Assembly: GCA_029863625.1 (NCBI GenBank)
Contig: JAOTUY010000026.1
Coordinates: 1-39,904, forward strand
Length of the DNA: 39,904 bases
Source: Acidimicrobiia bacterium
GTDB taxonomy: Bacteria > Actinomycetota > Acidimicrobiia > Spongiisociales > UBA4744
Direction: 5' to 3'
Shown here in pieces: positions 26,013-32,807 of this stretch. The notes beneath the pieces are model-generated. The model had not been told where the DNA came from. It was given only the letters and a program-made list of their open reading frames with translations, and ran no database searches. Numbering within the stretch: the first letter of the stretch is position 1; every line of letters begins with the position of its first letter. The translations under genes and the position numbers were made by a program.

Positions 26013-26031
26013 TGAATACAGTACGTATTCA
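26013..26031. promoter_or_regulatory. Palindrome upstream of rnpB
   Basis: TGAATAC and GTATTCA form a perfect 7-bp inverted repeat around AGTAC. It lies just past the stop of the 26034-26396 gene and about 25-45 bases upstream of the rnpB 5' end, so it could be an operator over the rnpB promoter region or a weak terminator for the upstream gene. The sequence TATCCT (plus 25994-25999 read in reverse) is a possible -10 box for rnpB. Confidence 0.35.
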
Positions 26032-26033
26032 TC

Positions 26034-26396
26034 TCACCGCTCTCCGCGACCTCCGACGTATCCGCCCGCCCTTCCAAGGAGAGCGGCCAGCAGGGCATAC
26101 CCGGCGAGTGTGAGAGGGGCGGCCCCGCTACCGCGCAACAACGCATCGGTGCCGACGACAGCAGCCGTCAGGAGCGCAGCAAGTGAGCCATGGAGCGGCC
26201 AACGGTCGAACACAAACTTGGCGGCGGTGAAACCGGCGATGAAAAGACCCAGAACCGCGCCCAGCACAATTCCCAGCGAGAACGGATCGGTAGCACCCAG
26301 AGCCCCTGTCACTAGGGATGCCAGTAACCCGGATACCACGGTCGACAGCAGGCCGGCTGCTGTCCCGATCAGCACCCCTCTCCATCGAATCATCAC
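26034..26396 (-). CDS. Small Gly/Ala/Leu-rich integral membrane protein
   Basis: A 120-residue protein with about four membrane segments (RGVLIGTAAGLLSTVVSGLLASLVTG, LGIVLGAVLGLFIAGFTAAKFVF, GSLAALLTAAVVGTDALL, PLTLAGYALLAALLGRAGGYVGG), similar in shape to TIGR04086-like small membrane proteins. The start is GTG at 26396 or ATG at 26393, both within good distance of GGAGGGG. It is divergent from the MIP channel gene with a 155-base shared promoter region. Function unknown. Confidence 0.7.
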   Translation of the reverse strand: MMIRWRGVLIGTAAGLLSTVVSGLLASLVTGALGATDPFSLGIVLGAVLGLFIAGFTAAKFVFDRWPLHGSLAALLTAAVVGTDALLRGSGAAPLTLAGYALLAALLGRAGGYVGGRGER

Positions 26397-26551
26397 CGCG
26401 CCCCTCCATCGCCGGTGCCGACCACGTTAGTGGCACCCCATCCGCCAAATTCGGGCCGTCGCCCGCTAGAAACCATGCATGAAACACTTTTTGGTCCATC
26501 ATGGTCCAAGCTGTTGGTCGTGGGATGAAGGTGGGATGAAGGGAGAGGGCT

Positions 26552-27220
26552 GTGGTTATCAACAAGTACTTGGCGGAGACCGTCGGTACCTACATCCTGG
26601 TAGGAGTCGGCTCGATGGCGATCTTGGCAACCGGGGCCGCGGCCGGGGCAACCGGTGCCCCGGTGGTCATTGCAATCGCTTTTGCCTTCGGTCTGGCACT
26701 GCTGGCCGGCATCTACGCCGTAGGGGATGTATCGGGTGGACATTTCAACCCGGCCGTTACGCTTGGTGCCTTCCTGGACAAGCGCGTGGATTTCACCGAC
26801 CTGGTCGGTTATTGGATCGGCCAATTCGTTGGTGCTCTCCTGGCGTCGCTGACGGTTCTGGCAGTCGCCGAGCAGGCCGGCGTGCGAGGGACCTACACGC
26901 GTCTAGGTGAAGGCGTTGAGGCGTGGGAAGGGTTTCTGGTCGAGGCGGTTTTGACGGCCATCTTCGTGCTCGTGATTCTCACCGCCACGAAACGGTCTGC
27001 GGCAACAGCCGGGGTGGCGATTTCCCTGACCCTCGTGGCCATTTACCTGGCCGCGATCCCGTTCACCGGTTCTTCGGTGAACCCGGCCCGGTCGTTGGCG
27101 CCGGCCATTATCGGCAACAACGCCCCAGATCTGTGGGTGTATATCGTCGCCCCACTGGTGGGCGCGGTGATCGGGTGGGCTCTCTACCGTCTATTCCACG
27201 CGGACGCCGTTACTGAGTAG
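26552..27220 (+). CDS. MIP family channel (aquaporin-like)
   Basis: A 222-residue six-helix channel with both half-helix signatures: GGHFNPAVTLGAF in loop B and GSSVNPARSLAPAI in loop E. Start is a GTG after GGGAGAGG. Compared with E. coli AqpZ the filter Arg is kept (NPAR), but the position of AqpZ His174 reads Tyr in VAIYLAAIP and Thr183 reads Ser, so the ar/R filter departs from classical aquaporin. Water, glycerol or a small neutral solute could be the substrate. No glycerol or related gene is adjacent. Confidence 0.93.
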   Translation: MVINKYLAETVGTYILVGVGSMAILATGAAAGATGAPVVIAIAFAFGLALLAGIYAVGDVSGGHFNPAVTLGAFLDKRVDFTDLVGYWIGQFVGALLASLTVLAVAEQAGVRGTYTRLGEGVEAWEGFLVEAVLTAIFVLVILTATKRSAATAGVAISLTLVAIYLAAIPFTGSSVNPARSLAPAIIGNNAPDLWVYIVAPLVGAVIGWALYRLFHADAVTE

Positions 27221-27240
27221 ATAGCCTTCCAACGACTGTT

Positions 27241-27276
27241 CGAATATCCGGGGTCCGGCGAGGCCCGGCATATTCG
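27241..27276 (+). terminator. Bidirectional terminator between MIP channel and GGCT-like genes
   Basis: CGAATAT (27241-27247) pairs with ATATTCG (27270-27276), and the adjoining CCGGG pairs with CCCGG with a one-base bulge. The long stem lies between two convergent genes, 21 bases after the MIP stop. Confidence 0.6.
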
Positions 27277-27286
27277 CTGTCCGCTA

Positions 27287-27307
27287 GAGCTGAGAGCTGA
27301 GAGCTAG
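27287..27307. repeat. Heptameric tandem repeat (three units)
   Basis: Two perfect GAGCTGA units are followed by GAGCTAG, in continuous register. The array reaches into the stop codon of the minus-strand GGCT-like gene (27304-27306). The core GAGCT is shared with the arrays at 15073-15093 and, inverted, at 29238-29265. Confidence 0.75.
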
Positions 27308-27765
27308 AAGAGAGGCTCTTCGACGTATTCCTCGAGGCCGGCCACCCAGCCGGCCGGCAGCTTCCAGTGGTGGCCGCCCTCGACCACCAGGCGCATGTAC
27401 TCCCGGGAGGGTGTCTGCTCCCTGCCGGCCGAACCGTTGTGAACGTGCGTGAGGACCGTATGACGATGACCTTCGCGGTCGACGGCCTTGAAATCCTGGG
27501 TCGGAATCCGGCCTTCCTTGGCTTCGACGGCGTCGAGCTCTGCCACCTGTTTTTCGGGTACCTCGAACACAGCCCCCCAAACGGTGTTGCCGGGTTCGGC
27601 TCGAACCGATGGCAGGCCGCCCTCCCAAGTGCCGTTGCTGTATGGAAACACGAGCCGAGTCTCCGGAAGGTGAGCGATGAACTTGAATTTTGCCTCTGGA
27701 ACAGCCTCTGCCATACGACGAGGCGATATGAGCGCAGTGTATGCGAAGTACAGCCTGATACTCAC
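27304..27765 (-). CDS. Gamma-glutamylcyclotransferase-like protein
   Basis: A 153-residue protein with the GGCT/AIG2-like barrel pattern: RLYFAYTALISPRRM at the N-terminus (family form YFAYGSNM), VWGAVFEVPEKQVAELDAVEAKEGR (the LDxxE block with the catalytic Glu), and the tail PSREYMRLVVEGGHHWKLPAGWVAGLEEYV. The glycyl-serine turn of the substrate-binding loop is changed to TA, which could alter substrate choice. The GTG at 27765 follows GAGGAGTTGGAGGC and is the best start. It lies convergent to the MIP gene and divergent from glutaryl-CoA dehydrogenase. Confidence 0.8.
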   Translation of the reverse strand: MSIRLYFAYTALISPRRMAEAVPEAKFKFIAHLPETRLVFPYSNGTWEGGLPSVRAEPGNTVWGAVFEVPEKQVAELDAVEAKEGRIPTQDFKAVDREGHRHTVLTHVHNGSAGREQTPSREYMRLVVEGGHHWKLPAGWVAGLEEYVEEPLF

Positions 27766-27952
27766 GCCTCCAACTCCTCGAATTAGCAGGTCCTCATTGT
27801 AGTGAGAAAAAGCACGCCATCCGCCATGAACGCCGACCAGGAGAAGAGGCAGAGCGCGCTGACCCCGGTGACCTGCCGCCGACGGTAGCCTGGGATCGAC
27901 TGAATCGGCGGCTACCCGGTTCTTGATACTGCCCAATAGCGACGAGGTGGAC

Positions 27953-29128
27953 ATGGCCAAGGGACCCGAACCCCGCGATTTTCTTGCGACCGACGCGCTG
28001 CTGTCGAGCGAGGAGAGGCTGTTGCGTGACACCGTTCGCCAGTTTGTCGGTGAGCGGATTCTTCCGGACGTGGCGTCATGGTTTGAGAAGGGGATGTTCC
28101 CCAAGGATCTCGCCAAAGAAATGGGCGCACTCGGCCTTTTCGGAATGCACCTCGAAGGATACGGTTGTGCCGGCACCAGCGCTGTCGAATATGGACTCGC
28201 TTGTCTGGAACTCGAAGCTGGTGACAGTGGTGCGCGGAGCTTTGTTTCCGTGCAAGGGTCGCTGGCTATGTTTCCCATTTGGAGGTACGGGTCGGAGGAG
28301 CAGAAGCAACGTTGGTTGCCGCCGATGGCCGCCGGTGAGGTGATTGGTTGCTTTGGGCTGACCGAAGCAGACGCCGGAAGCGACCCTTCCAGCATGCGCA
28401 CTCACGCCCGCCGGGATGGCGATGATTGGGTGCTCAACGGCGCCAAGATGTGGATCACCAATGGCGGAATCGCCGATGTGGCAATCGTATGGGCCCATAC
28501 GGAAGACGGTGTCCGCGGCTTCATTGTGCCTACCCATACACCTGGATTCAGTGCCATCGACATTCACAACAAGCTGTCGTTGCGGGCGTCGGTCACTTCC
28601 GAGCTGGTCTTCGACGATGTGCGGCTCCCTTCGGATGCGGTGTTGCCGGAGATAGCGTCGATGCGCGGTCCGCTCTCGTGTCTCAACGAAGCCCGGTTTG
28701 GGATTCTCTTTGGGGCCATTGGCGCCGCTCGGGCCTGCTACGAAGCTGCTCTCGACTACGCAAAAGAACGCATCCAATTTGGCGTCCCGATTGCCTCCTT
28801 CCAGATGACGCAGCAGAAGTTGGTCGAAATGATGGTGGCGGTCAACCGGGGAACTCTGGTGGCGCTCCATCTCGGCCGGATGAAAGACGCCGGCACGCTC
28901 TCCCACGAGCAGGTGAGCTTTGGCAAGATGGACAACGTTCGCAACGCACTAGAAGTCGCCAGGTCCGCGCGCAGTGTCCTCGGTGCGAACGGGATCACCC
29001 TCGAATACCCGGTGATTCGGCACATGAACAACCTGGAATCCGTTTACACCTACGAAGGCACCCACGAAGTGCACACCCTGGTCATGGGAAGTGCCATCAC
29101 CGGGATCGAAGCTTTTCGAGCAGGCTGA
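27953..29128 (+). CDS. Glutaryl-CoA dehydrogenase-like acyl-CoA dehydrogenase
   Basis: A 391-residue FAD-dependent acyl-CoA dehydrogenase. It follows human glutaryl-CoA dehydrogenase closely: DSGARSFVSVQGSLAMFPIWRYGSEEQKQRWLP (Arg95 at the position of the glutaryl-carboxylate-binding Arg), GCFGLTEADAGSDPSSM, KMWITNG, and the C-terminal TYEGTHEVHTLVMGSAITGIEAF with catalytic Glu368. The enzyme would oxidise and decarboxylate glutaryl-CoA to crotonyl-CoA in lysine, tryptophan or aromatic degradation, with electrons going to ETF. ATG follows GACGAGGTGG. The longer frame to 27923 is unnecessary. Confidence 0.9.
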   Translation: MAKGPEPRDFLATDALLSSEERLLRDTVRQFVGERILPDVASWFEKGMFPKDLAKEMGALGLFGMHLEGYGCAGTSAVEYGLACLELEAGDSGARSFVSVQGSLAMFPIWRYGSEEQKQRWLPPMAAGEVIGCFGLTEADAGSDPSSMRTHARRDGDDWVLNGAKMWITNGGIADVAIVWAHTEDGVRGFIVPTHTPGFSAIDIHNKLSLRASVTSELVFDDVRLPSDAVLPEIASMRGPLSCLNEARFGILFGAIGAARACYEAALDYAKERIQFGVPIASFQMTQQKLVEMMVAVNRGTLVALHLGRMKDAGTLSHEQVSFGKMDNVRNALEVARSARSVLGANGITLEYPVIRHMNNLESVYTYEGTHEVHTLVMGSAITGIEAFRAG

Positions 29129-29237
29129 GAGCCGCCGGCTCCAAGCTTGATTGGTTGGTACGCGCCCCGCTCCCGCCGAACCCTCGGGTCCGGCGTACTC
29201 CCCCCTATCCGCTCGCTCCGCTCGCCAAGGGGGAGGC

Positions 29238-29265
29238 GCTCGCGGCTCGAAGCTCGCAGCTCACT
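29238..29265. repeat. Heptameric tandem repeat (four units)
   Basis: Four in-register heptamers: GCTCGCG, GCTCGAA, GCTCGCA, GCTCACT. On the other strand the core is GAGC, as in the other arrays. It ends 13 bases before the trpD start codon. Confidence 0.75.
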
Positions 29266-29278
29266 TAGACTACCCACG

Positions 29279-30325
29279 ATGGCCGAATTCACTCCCTTCC
29301 CGTGGTCGGAGGTGCTCGGGACGTTGTCGGCAGGTCAGGACCTGTCCGAGGACCGTTCTCATGCTGCAATGACCGAGATCATGGCGGGTCGGGCCACCCA
29401 CGCCCAGATCGCCGCCATGACCCTGGCCCTCAGAATGAAGGGGGAGACCATCGATGAGATCGTCGGGCTGGTGCGGGCGATGCGCGAGGCGGCGGTAACC
29501 GTTGAGATCGATGAGGCGGTCATCGTCGATACGGCCGGCACCGGGGGAGATCGGTCGGGGACTTTCAATATCTCCACAACCGCAGCCTTCATTGCTGCCG
29601 GGGCCGGTGTACGGGTCGCCAAACACGGCAACCGGGCAGCCTCCTCGCTGTCTGGCTCGGCCGACCTGCTGGAAGGGTTGGGAATGGTTATCGATCTCCC
29701 ACCTGCGGCCACCGTCACCCTCCTCAAGGAGGCCGGCTTTGCGTTCTTCTTCGCCCCCACCTACCACCCGGCCATGCGGCACGCCGCGCCGGTTCGGACC
29801 CAGTTGGGTGTGCCAACCGTTTTCAACTTTCTTGGTCCTCTGGCCAACCCGGCGGGGTCCCGACACCAGGCCGTCGGCGTGTCGGACGCGACGATGGCCG
29901 GCAAGATGATCGGGGCGCTACAGAGGCTGGGGGCCGAATACGCCTTCGTTTACTACGGCGAGGACGGTCTTGACGAGATCACCACCACCGGCCCGTCCTT
30001 CATCTATCGGCTTCGGGACGGTGAGATAACCCACGCTGAGTTCACGCCCGAGGACTTCGGGGTACTGAGGGCCAGACCTGAGGATCTGCGGGGAGGCACG
30101 ATCCAAGACAACGTCGCTATCAGCCGGGCCATTCTCGGGGGCGAGCCAGGACCGAAGCGCGATATTGCGGTCGTCAATGCTGCCCCGGCGATCGTGGTGG
30201 CGGGTCTGGCATCGGGGTTCGAGGAAGCGGTAGTGAAGGCCGCGGCATCAATCGATTCCGGATCGGCGGCCGCCGTCCTCGACCGGGTGATCGAGCGGAG
30301 CCGGCAACTCGCGGCCAGCGGCTGA
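29279..30325 (+). CDS. trpD: Anthranilate phosphoribosyltransferase
   Basis: A 348-residue TrpD. The PRPP loop GTGGDRSGTFNISTTAAF starts at residue 87 and is followed by the anthranilate/PRPP block VAKHGNRAASSLSGSADLLEGLG (about 113-135), PAMRHAAPVRTQLGVPTVFNFLGPLANPA and EDGLDEITTTGPS. It catalyses the second step of tryptophan synthesis from chorismate. No other trp gene is adjacent. The ATG at 29279 lies just after a heptameric repeat array rather than behind a clear Shine-Dalgarno site. The stop is four bases from the Fur-family gene, so the two are almost certainly co-transcribed, an unusual pairing. Confidence 0.96.
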   Translation: MAEFTPFPWSEVLGTLSAGQDLSEDRSHAAMTEIMAGRATHAQIAAMTLALRMKGETIDEIVGLVRAMREAAVTVEIDEAVIVDTAGTGGDRSGTFNISTTAAFIAAGAGVRVAKHGNRAASSLSGSADLLEGLGMVIDLPPAATVTLLKEAGFAFFFAPTYHPAMRHAAPVRTQLGVPTVFNFLGPLANPAGSRHQAVGVSDATMAGKMIGALQRLGAEYAFVYYGEDGLDEITTTGPSFIYRLRDGEITHAEFTPEDFGVLRARPEDLRGGTIQDNVAISRAILGGEPGPKRDIAVVNAAPAIVVAGLASGFEEAVVKAAASIDSGSAAAVLDRVIERSRQLAASG

Positions 30326-30329
30326 TTCC

Positions 30330-30761
30330 ATGCACCTCGCAGCCGAAAACCTCATAGACGCTCTCCGGACCAGGTCCCTTCGTATCACCAAAGCCCGTAG
30401 AGCCATCTGTGAAGTGCTGGCTACTTCGCATGAAGAACACATGAGCGCCACGGATATCCTCGAGCGTGCACGGGCCACCGCCGGGGTTGGAATCGACCAA
30501 TCAACGGTCTACCGCACGCTCGATGTGTTGGAGGAGTTGGGCCACCTTCATCACGTTCATCTGGGCCATGGGGCCGGGGTCTACCACCTCTCGGAGGAGT
30601 CGAATCATCAGCATCTCGTCTGCGAGCGCTGCGGGACATCGGTCGCCATACCGCTCGAAGAACTGGCTCCGGTGCTCGCATCGGTCACTTCCCGCTATGG
30701 TTTTGTGGCCGAGGGCGCTCATTTCGCCATCGTGGGGACGTGCGCAGACTGCTCGGAATAG
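30330..30761 (+). CDS. Fur-family metalloregulator (Zur/Nur/PerR type)
   Basis: A 143-residue Fur-fold repressor. The winged helix covers about residues 15-75 (TRSLRITKARRAICEVLATSHEEHMSATDILERARA, then IDQSTVYRTLDVLEELGHLHHV), and the dimerisation domain carries structural zinc ligands Cys98/Cys101 (VCERCG) and Cys138/Cys141 (TCADCS). Histidines at 34, 37, 74, 75, 77, 80, 86, 93 and 95 supply candidate sensory sites. Sequence alone does not decide among zinc, nickel and peroxide sensing, but a Nur-like site lies upstream of the nickel/cobalt transporter 1 kb away, favouring nickel. The gene is four bases behind trpD. Confidence 0.93.
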   Translation: MHLAAENLIDALRTRSLRITKARRAICEVLATSHEEHMSATDILERARATAGVGIDQSTVYRTLDVLEELGHLHHVHLGHGAGVYHLSEESNHQHLVCERCGTSVAIPLEELAPVLASVTSRYGFVAEGAHFAIVGTCADCSE

Positions 30762-30906
30762 CCGTCGTTTTCCGCTATGCCGTCTGCGCAAAACGCATTA
30801 GCCAATACCCAAGAGATATTCATTAACAAACCCTGAACGTTGCCAGGGAATGAGCGGGAACGGCGGATGGTTGCGTACAGTGCTTGGAAATAGACCCGGG
30901 AGAAGT

Positions 30907-31536
30907 ATGCAGCATTTGGTTCGGCGCAGCGCATTGATGGCAGCCATCCTGATGGCTCTGTCTGCCTGTGCGGCGGATGGCGTAGCGGAGCCCACCGCAT
31001 CACCCACCACAGCCACGACTCCTGCGCAGGCCCCATCCTCAACCACGAGCGCCGATGGGGGTGGAGAGGACACGACCCCGACGGTCGCGACCGCCGGGCC
31101 GCCACTCCAGGTCGAAGGTCCCGCGGCACCTGATTTTGCCTTTGCCCTGGCCGATGGATCTTCGTTCACGCTCAGCGACGAGCAGAAACCCGTCTACCTG
31201 GTGTTCTGGGCCGAGTGGTGAGGCACCTGTCGACGGGAGTTGCCCGTCGTCGACCAAGTTGCCGTCGAGTACGCCGAACGGGTTGCGTTCGTGGCCGTGG
31301 CCTGGAAATCTAGCTTTGAGGCAACTTCGGCCCGGGCAGCAGAATTGATGCCCTCCGGGGCAATCCGTTGGGGCCTGGATGAAGGCGAGGAAATCTTCAG
31401 CGCCTACGGAGTCCCATACCAGCCGGTAACCGTTCTCATCACCGGCAGCGATGTAGAAGTCCAACGCTGGCCGGGGGCTCGATCCGAAATCGAGATCCGT
31501 CAGGCCCTCGATGATCTGATTGCCCTCGGAGCGTAA
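30907..31536 (+). CDS. TlpA-like thioredoxin lipoprotein, probable selenoprotein (UGTC)
   Basis: A 209-residue product if the in-frame TGA at 31219-31221 is read as selenocysteine. ATG at 30907 follows GGGAGAAG. The signal peptide ends in a lipobox LSAC (Cys21), then a Thr/Ser-rich linker (to about 60) and a TlpA/ResA-like thioredoxin fold: APDFAFALADGSSFTLSD, KPVYLVFWAEW, active site Sec105-Gly-Thr-Cys108, RRELPVVDQVA, and the cis-Pro loop YGVPYQPVTV (Pro173). Relatives have WAxWCxxC here, so TGA falls exactly on the first catalytic Cys. The frame stays open and homologous for 105 codons after TGA, ending with a proper TAA. A hairpin follows the TGA directly. The protein would act outside the membrane as a thiol/selenol oxidoreductase. 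The alternative is a nonsense mutation or sequencing error. Confidence 0.85.
31222..31263 (+). promoter_or_regulatory. Putative bacterial SECIS element downstream of the in-frame TGA
   Basis: The coding sequence after TGA can fold into an imperfect hairpin. The top is CGACGGG (31231-31237) against CCCGTCG (31243-31249) with apical loop AGTTG; an alternative register pairs two GTCGAC copies (31229-31234 and 31249-31254), and GGCA (31222-31225) can pair with TGCC (31260-31263). The apical loop starts 17 bases after the TGA and has a G among its first two bases, as required by the published bacterial SECIS consensus as I recall it. Such a hairpin is bound by SelB to recruit Sec-tRNA. Confidence 0.65.
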
Positions 31537-31584
31537 AGAGCCCCGGCGGATAGGTGGGAGCTCGAGTGATCTTGTTTTGAGCCC

Positions 31585-31612
31585 GTACTTGGTACTTTGT
31601 ACTCCGTACCGT
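31585..31612. repeat. Heptameric tandem repeat (four units)
   Basis: In-register units GTACTTG, GTACTTT, GTACTCC and GTACCGT lie 48 bases after the selenoprotein gene. Their word differs from the GAGC-type arrays, but the period is again seven. Confidence 0.75.
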
Positions 31613-31740
31613 CACGCAGTTCCCTGGAGGCGAAGGGGCGGACGAAGGCTTCGTTGCGTATCTGCGCGGCCCTCACCTAGGCCACAGTAACTGGTTGTCG
31701 GTGCGTGGTTCTAATCGTACGGGTTCTCTTGCCAGCGAAG

Positions 31741-31761
31741 AACGAGAAACGAGAAACAGCT
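31741..31761. repeat. Heptameric tandem repeat (two and a half units)
   Basis: AACGAGA occurs twice in direct tandem (31741-31754) and is followed by AACAGCT. It lies just upstream of the Nur-like site and the cbiM start. Confidence 0.6.
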
Positions 31762-31776
31762 CTTCCATCTATACTT

Positions 31777-31801
31777 CTTATTGCAAGGCGTATGCAATAA
31801 G
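31777..31801. promoter_or_regulatory. Nur-like (nickel-responsive Fur-family) operator upstream of cbiM
   Basis: CTTATTGCA (31777-31785) and TGCAATAAG (31793-31801) form a perfect 9-bp inverted repeat separated by seven bases. Written in Nur-box form it is TTGCAA, five bases, ATGCAA, one base off the TTGCAA-N5-TTGCAA consensus described for Streptomyces Nur. It ends seven bases before the cbiM ATG, so binding would block transcription or the start region. A Fur-family gene lies 1 kb upstream. Confidence 0.7.
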
Positions 31802-31808
31802 GGTGCCC

Positions 31809-32807
31809 ATGCACATACCCGACGGTTTCATCAACGGAGCAACCTCGTTGGGGGCTGCGGTGGTGGCGGCCGGAGGACTCGGGACTGCACTTCGCCGGGG
31901 TAACCGGGCCCTCAAAGATCGCCAGATCCCGCTGGCCGGGTTGGTGGCCGCCTTCGTGTTCGCACTCCAGATGTTGAACTTCCCCGTAGCCGCCGGCACC
32001 AGTGGGCACCTCCTGGGCGGAGCCCTGGCGGCGGTACTGCTTGGCCCCTGGATGGGGGTGGTAGTTGTCTCGGTAGTTGTGATCGTTCAGGCGTTGCTCT
32101 TTGCAGACGGAGGCGTCTCGGCGCTCGGTCTCAACATCACCAACATGGGTCTGCTCACCGCACTGGTCGGGTGGGGAGCCTTCCGGCTGTTGATGACATT
32201 GCTCCCCAAGCGCACCGCCTTCGTGGTGGGTGCCTCGATCGGCGCTGCCTGGCTGTCGGTTGTGGTGTCCTCGCTGGGGTTCGTTGCGGCGTACGCGCTC
32301 GGTGGATCCGGACAGGCACCGGTCGGCACCGTGCTCGGAGCCATGACCGGGGTCCACTCCCTCATCGGGATAGGCGAAGGACTGATCACCGGTGCGATCG
32401 TGGCGGCCGTACTCGGCGTGCGACCCGATCTCGTCTACGGGGCGCAGAAGTATGAACTGGCAGCTTCCCGCCGCCTCATGCCCGGCCGGATGGCCATTGG
32501 TGGGTTTGTCGCCGCTGGCCTGGCCGTTTCGCTGGCGCTGGTCATCTTTGTTGCGCCCCTGGCCAACTCGAACCCGGACGGTCTGGAGCGGGTGGCCCGG
32601 GATCAGGGCTTCATCGCCACCGCCGAGGACTCTGCCACTGCCGAATCGCCGCTGGCGGATTACAGCGTGACCGGGGTCGAAAACGATCGAACGGGCACCG
32701 TGGTGGCCGGACTGATCGGGACGATCCTGGTCTTCTTGGTTGGTGCGGGAATTCTGATGCTGGTCGGGAGAAAGCGCCCGCAACCGAAATCCGAGGCTGG
32801 CCCGTGA
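31809..32807 (+). CDS. cbiM: ECF transporter nickel/cobalt S component, CbiM fused to a PDGLE (CbiN-like) domain
   Basis: A 332-residue protein starting MHIPDG, the invariant N-terminus of CbiM/NikM whose His2 helps to bind the metal; His67 in AGTSGHLLGG is another family ligand. Residues 1-210 are the CbiM membrane domain with about six helices. After a loop comes a CbiN-like tail with NPDGLERVARDQGF (PDGLE at 256-260) and a final membrane helix (TVVAGLIGTILVFLVGAGILML). The fused form replaces a separate CbiN. It imports Ni2+ or Co2+; the metal cannot be read from sequence, though the upstream Nur-like site favours nickel. The ATG at 31809 is fixed by MHIPDG. Confidence 0.95.
   Translation: MHIPDGFINGATSLGAAVVAAGGLGTALRRGNRALKDRQIPLAGLVAAFVFALQMLNFPVAAGTSGHLLGGALAAVLLGPWMGVVVVSVVVIVQALLFADGGVSALGLNITNMGLLTALVGWGAFRLLMTLLPKRTAFVVGASIGAAWLSVVVSSLGFVAAYALGGSGQAPVGTVLGAMTGVHSLIGIGEGLITGAIVAAVLGVRPDLVYGAQKYELAASRRLMPGRMAIGGFVAAGLAVSLALVIFVAPLANSNPDGLERVARDQGFIATAEDSATAESPLADYSVTGVENDRTGTVVAGLIGTILVFLVGAGILMLVGRKRPQPKSEAGP

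Noticed and set aside
31219..31221. TGA read as an ordinary stop, giving a short lipoprotein and a separate downstream ORF from 31240
   Set aside because: The two parts join in the same frame into one complete thioredoxin fold; the downstream piece alone lacks a start region and the active-site half, and the upstream piece ends at the catalytic position.
29238..31761. Heptamer arrays considered as a CRISPR array
   Set aside because: Units are seven bases with no spacers, arrays are short and dispersed, and no cas gene is present.
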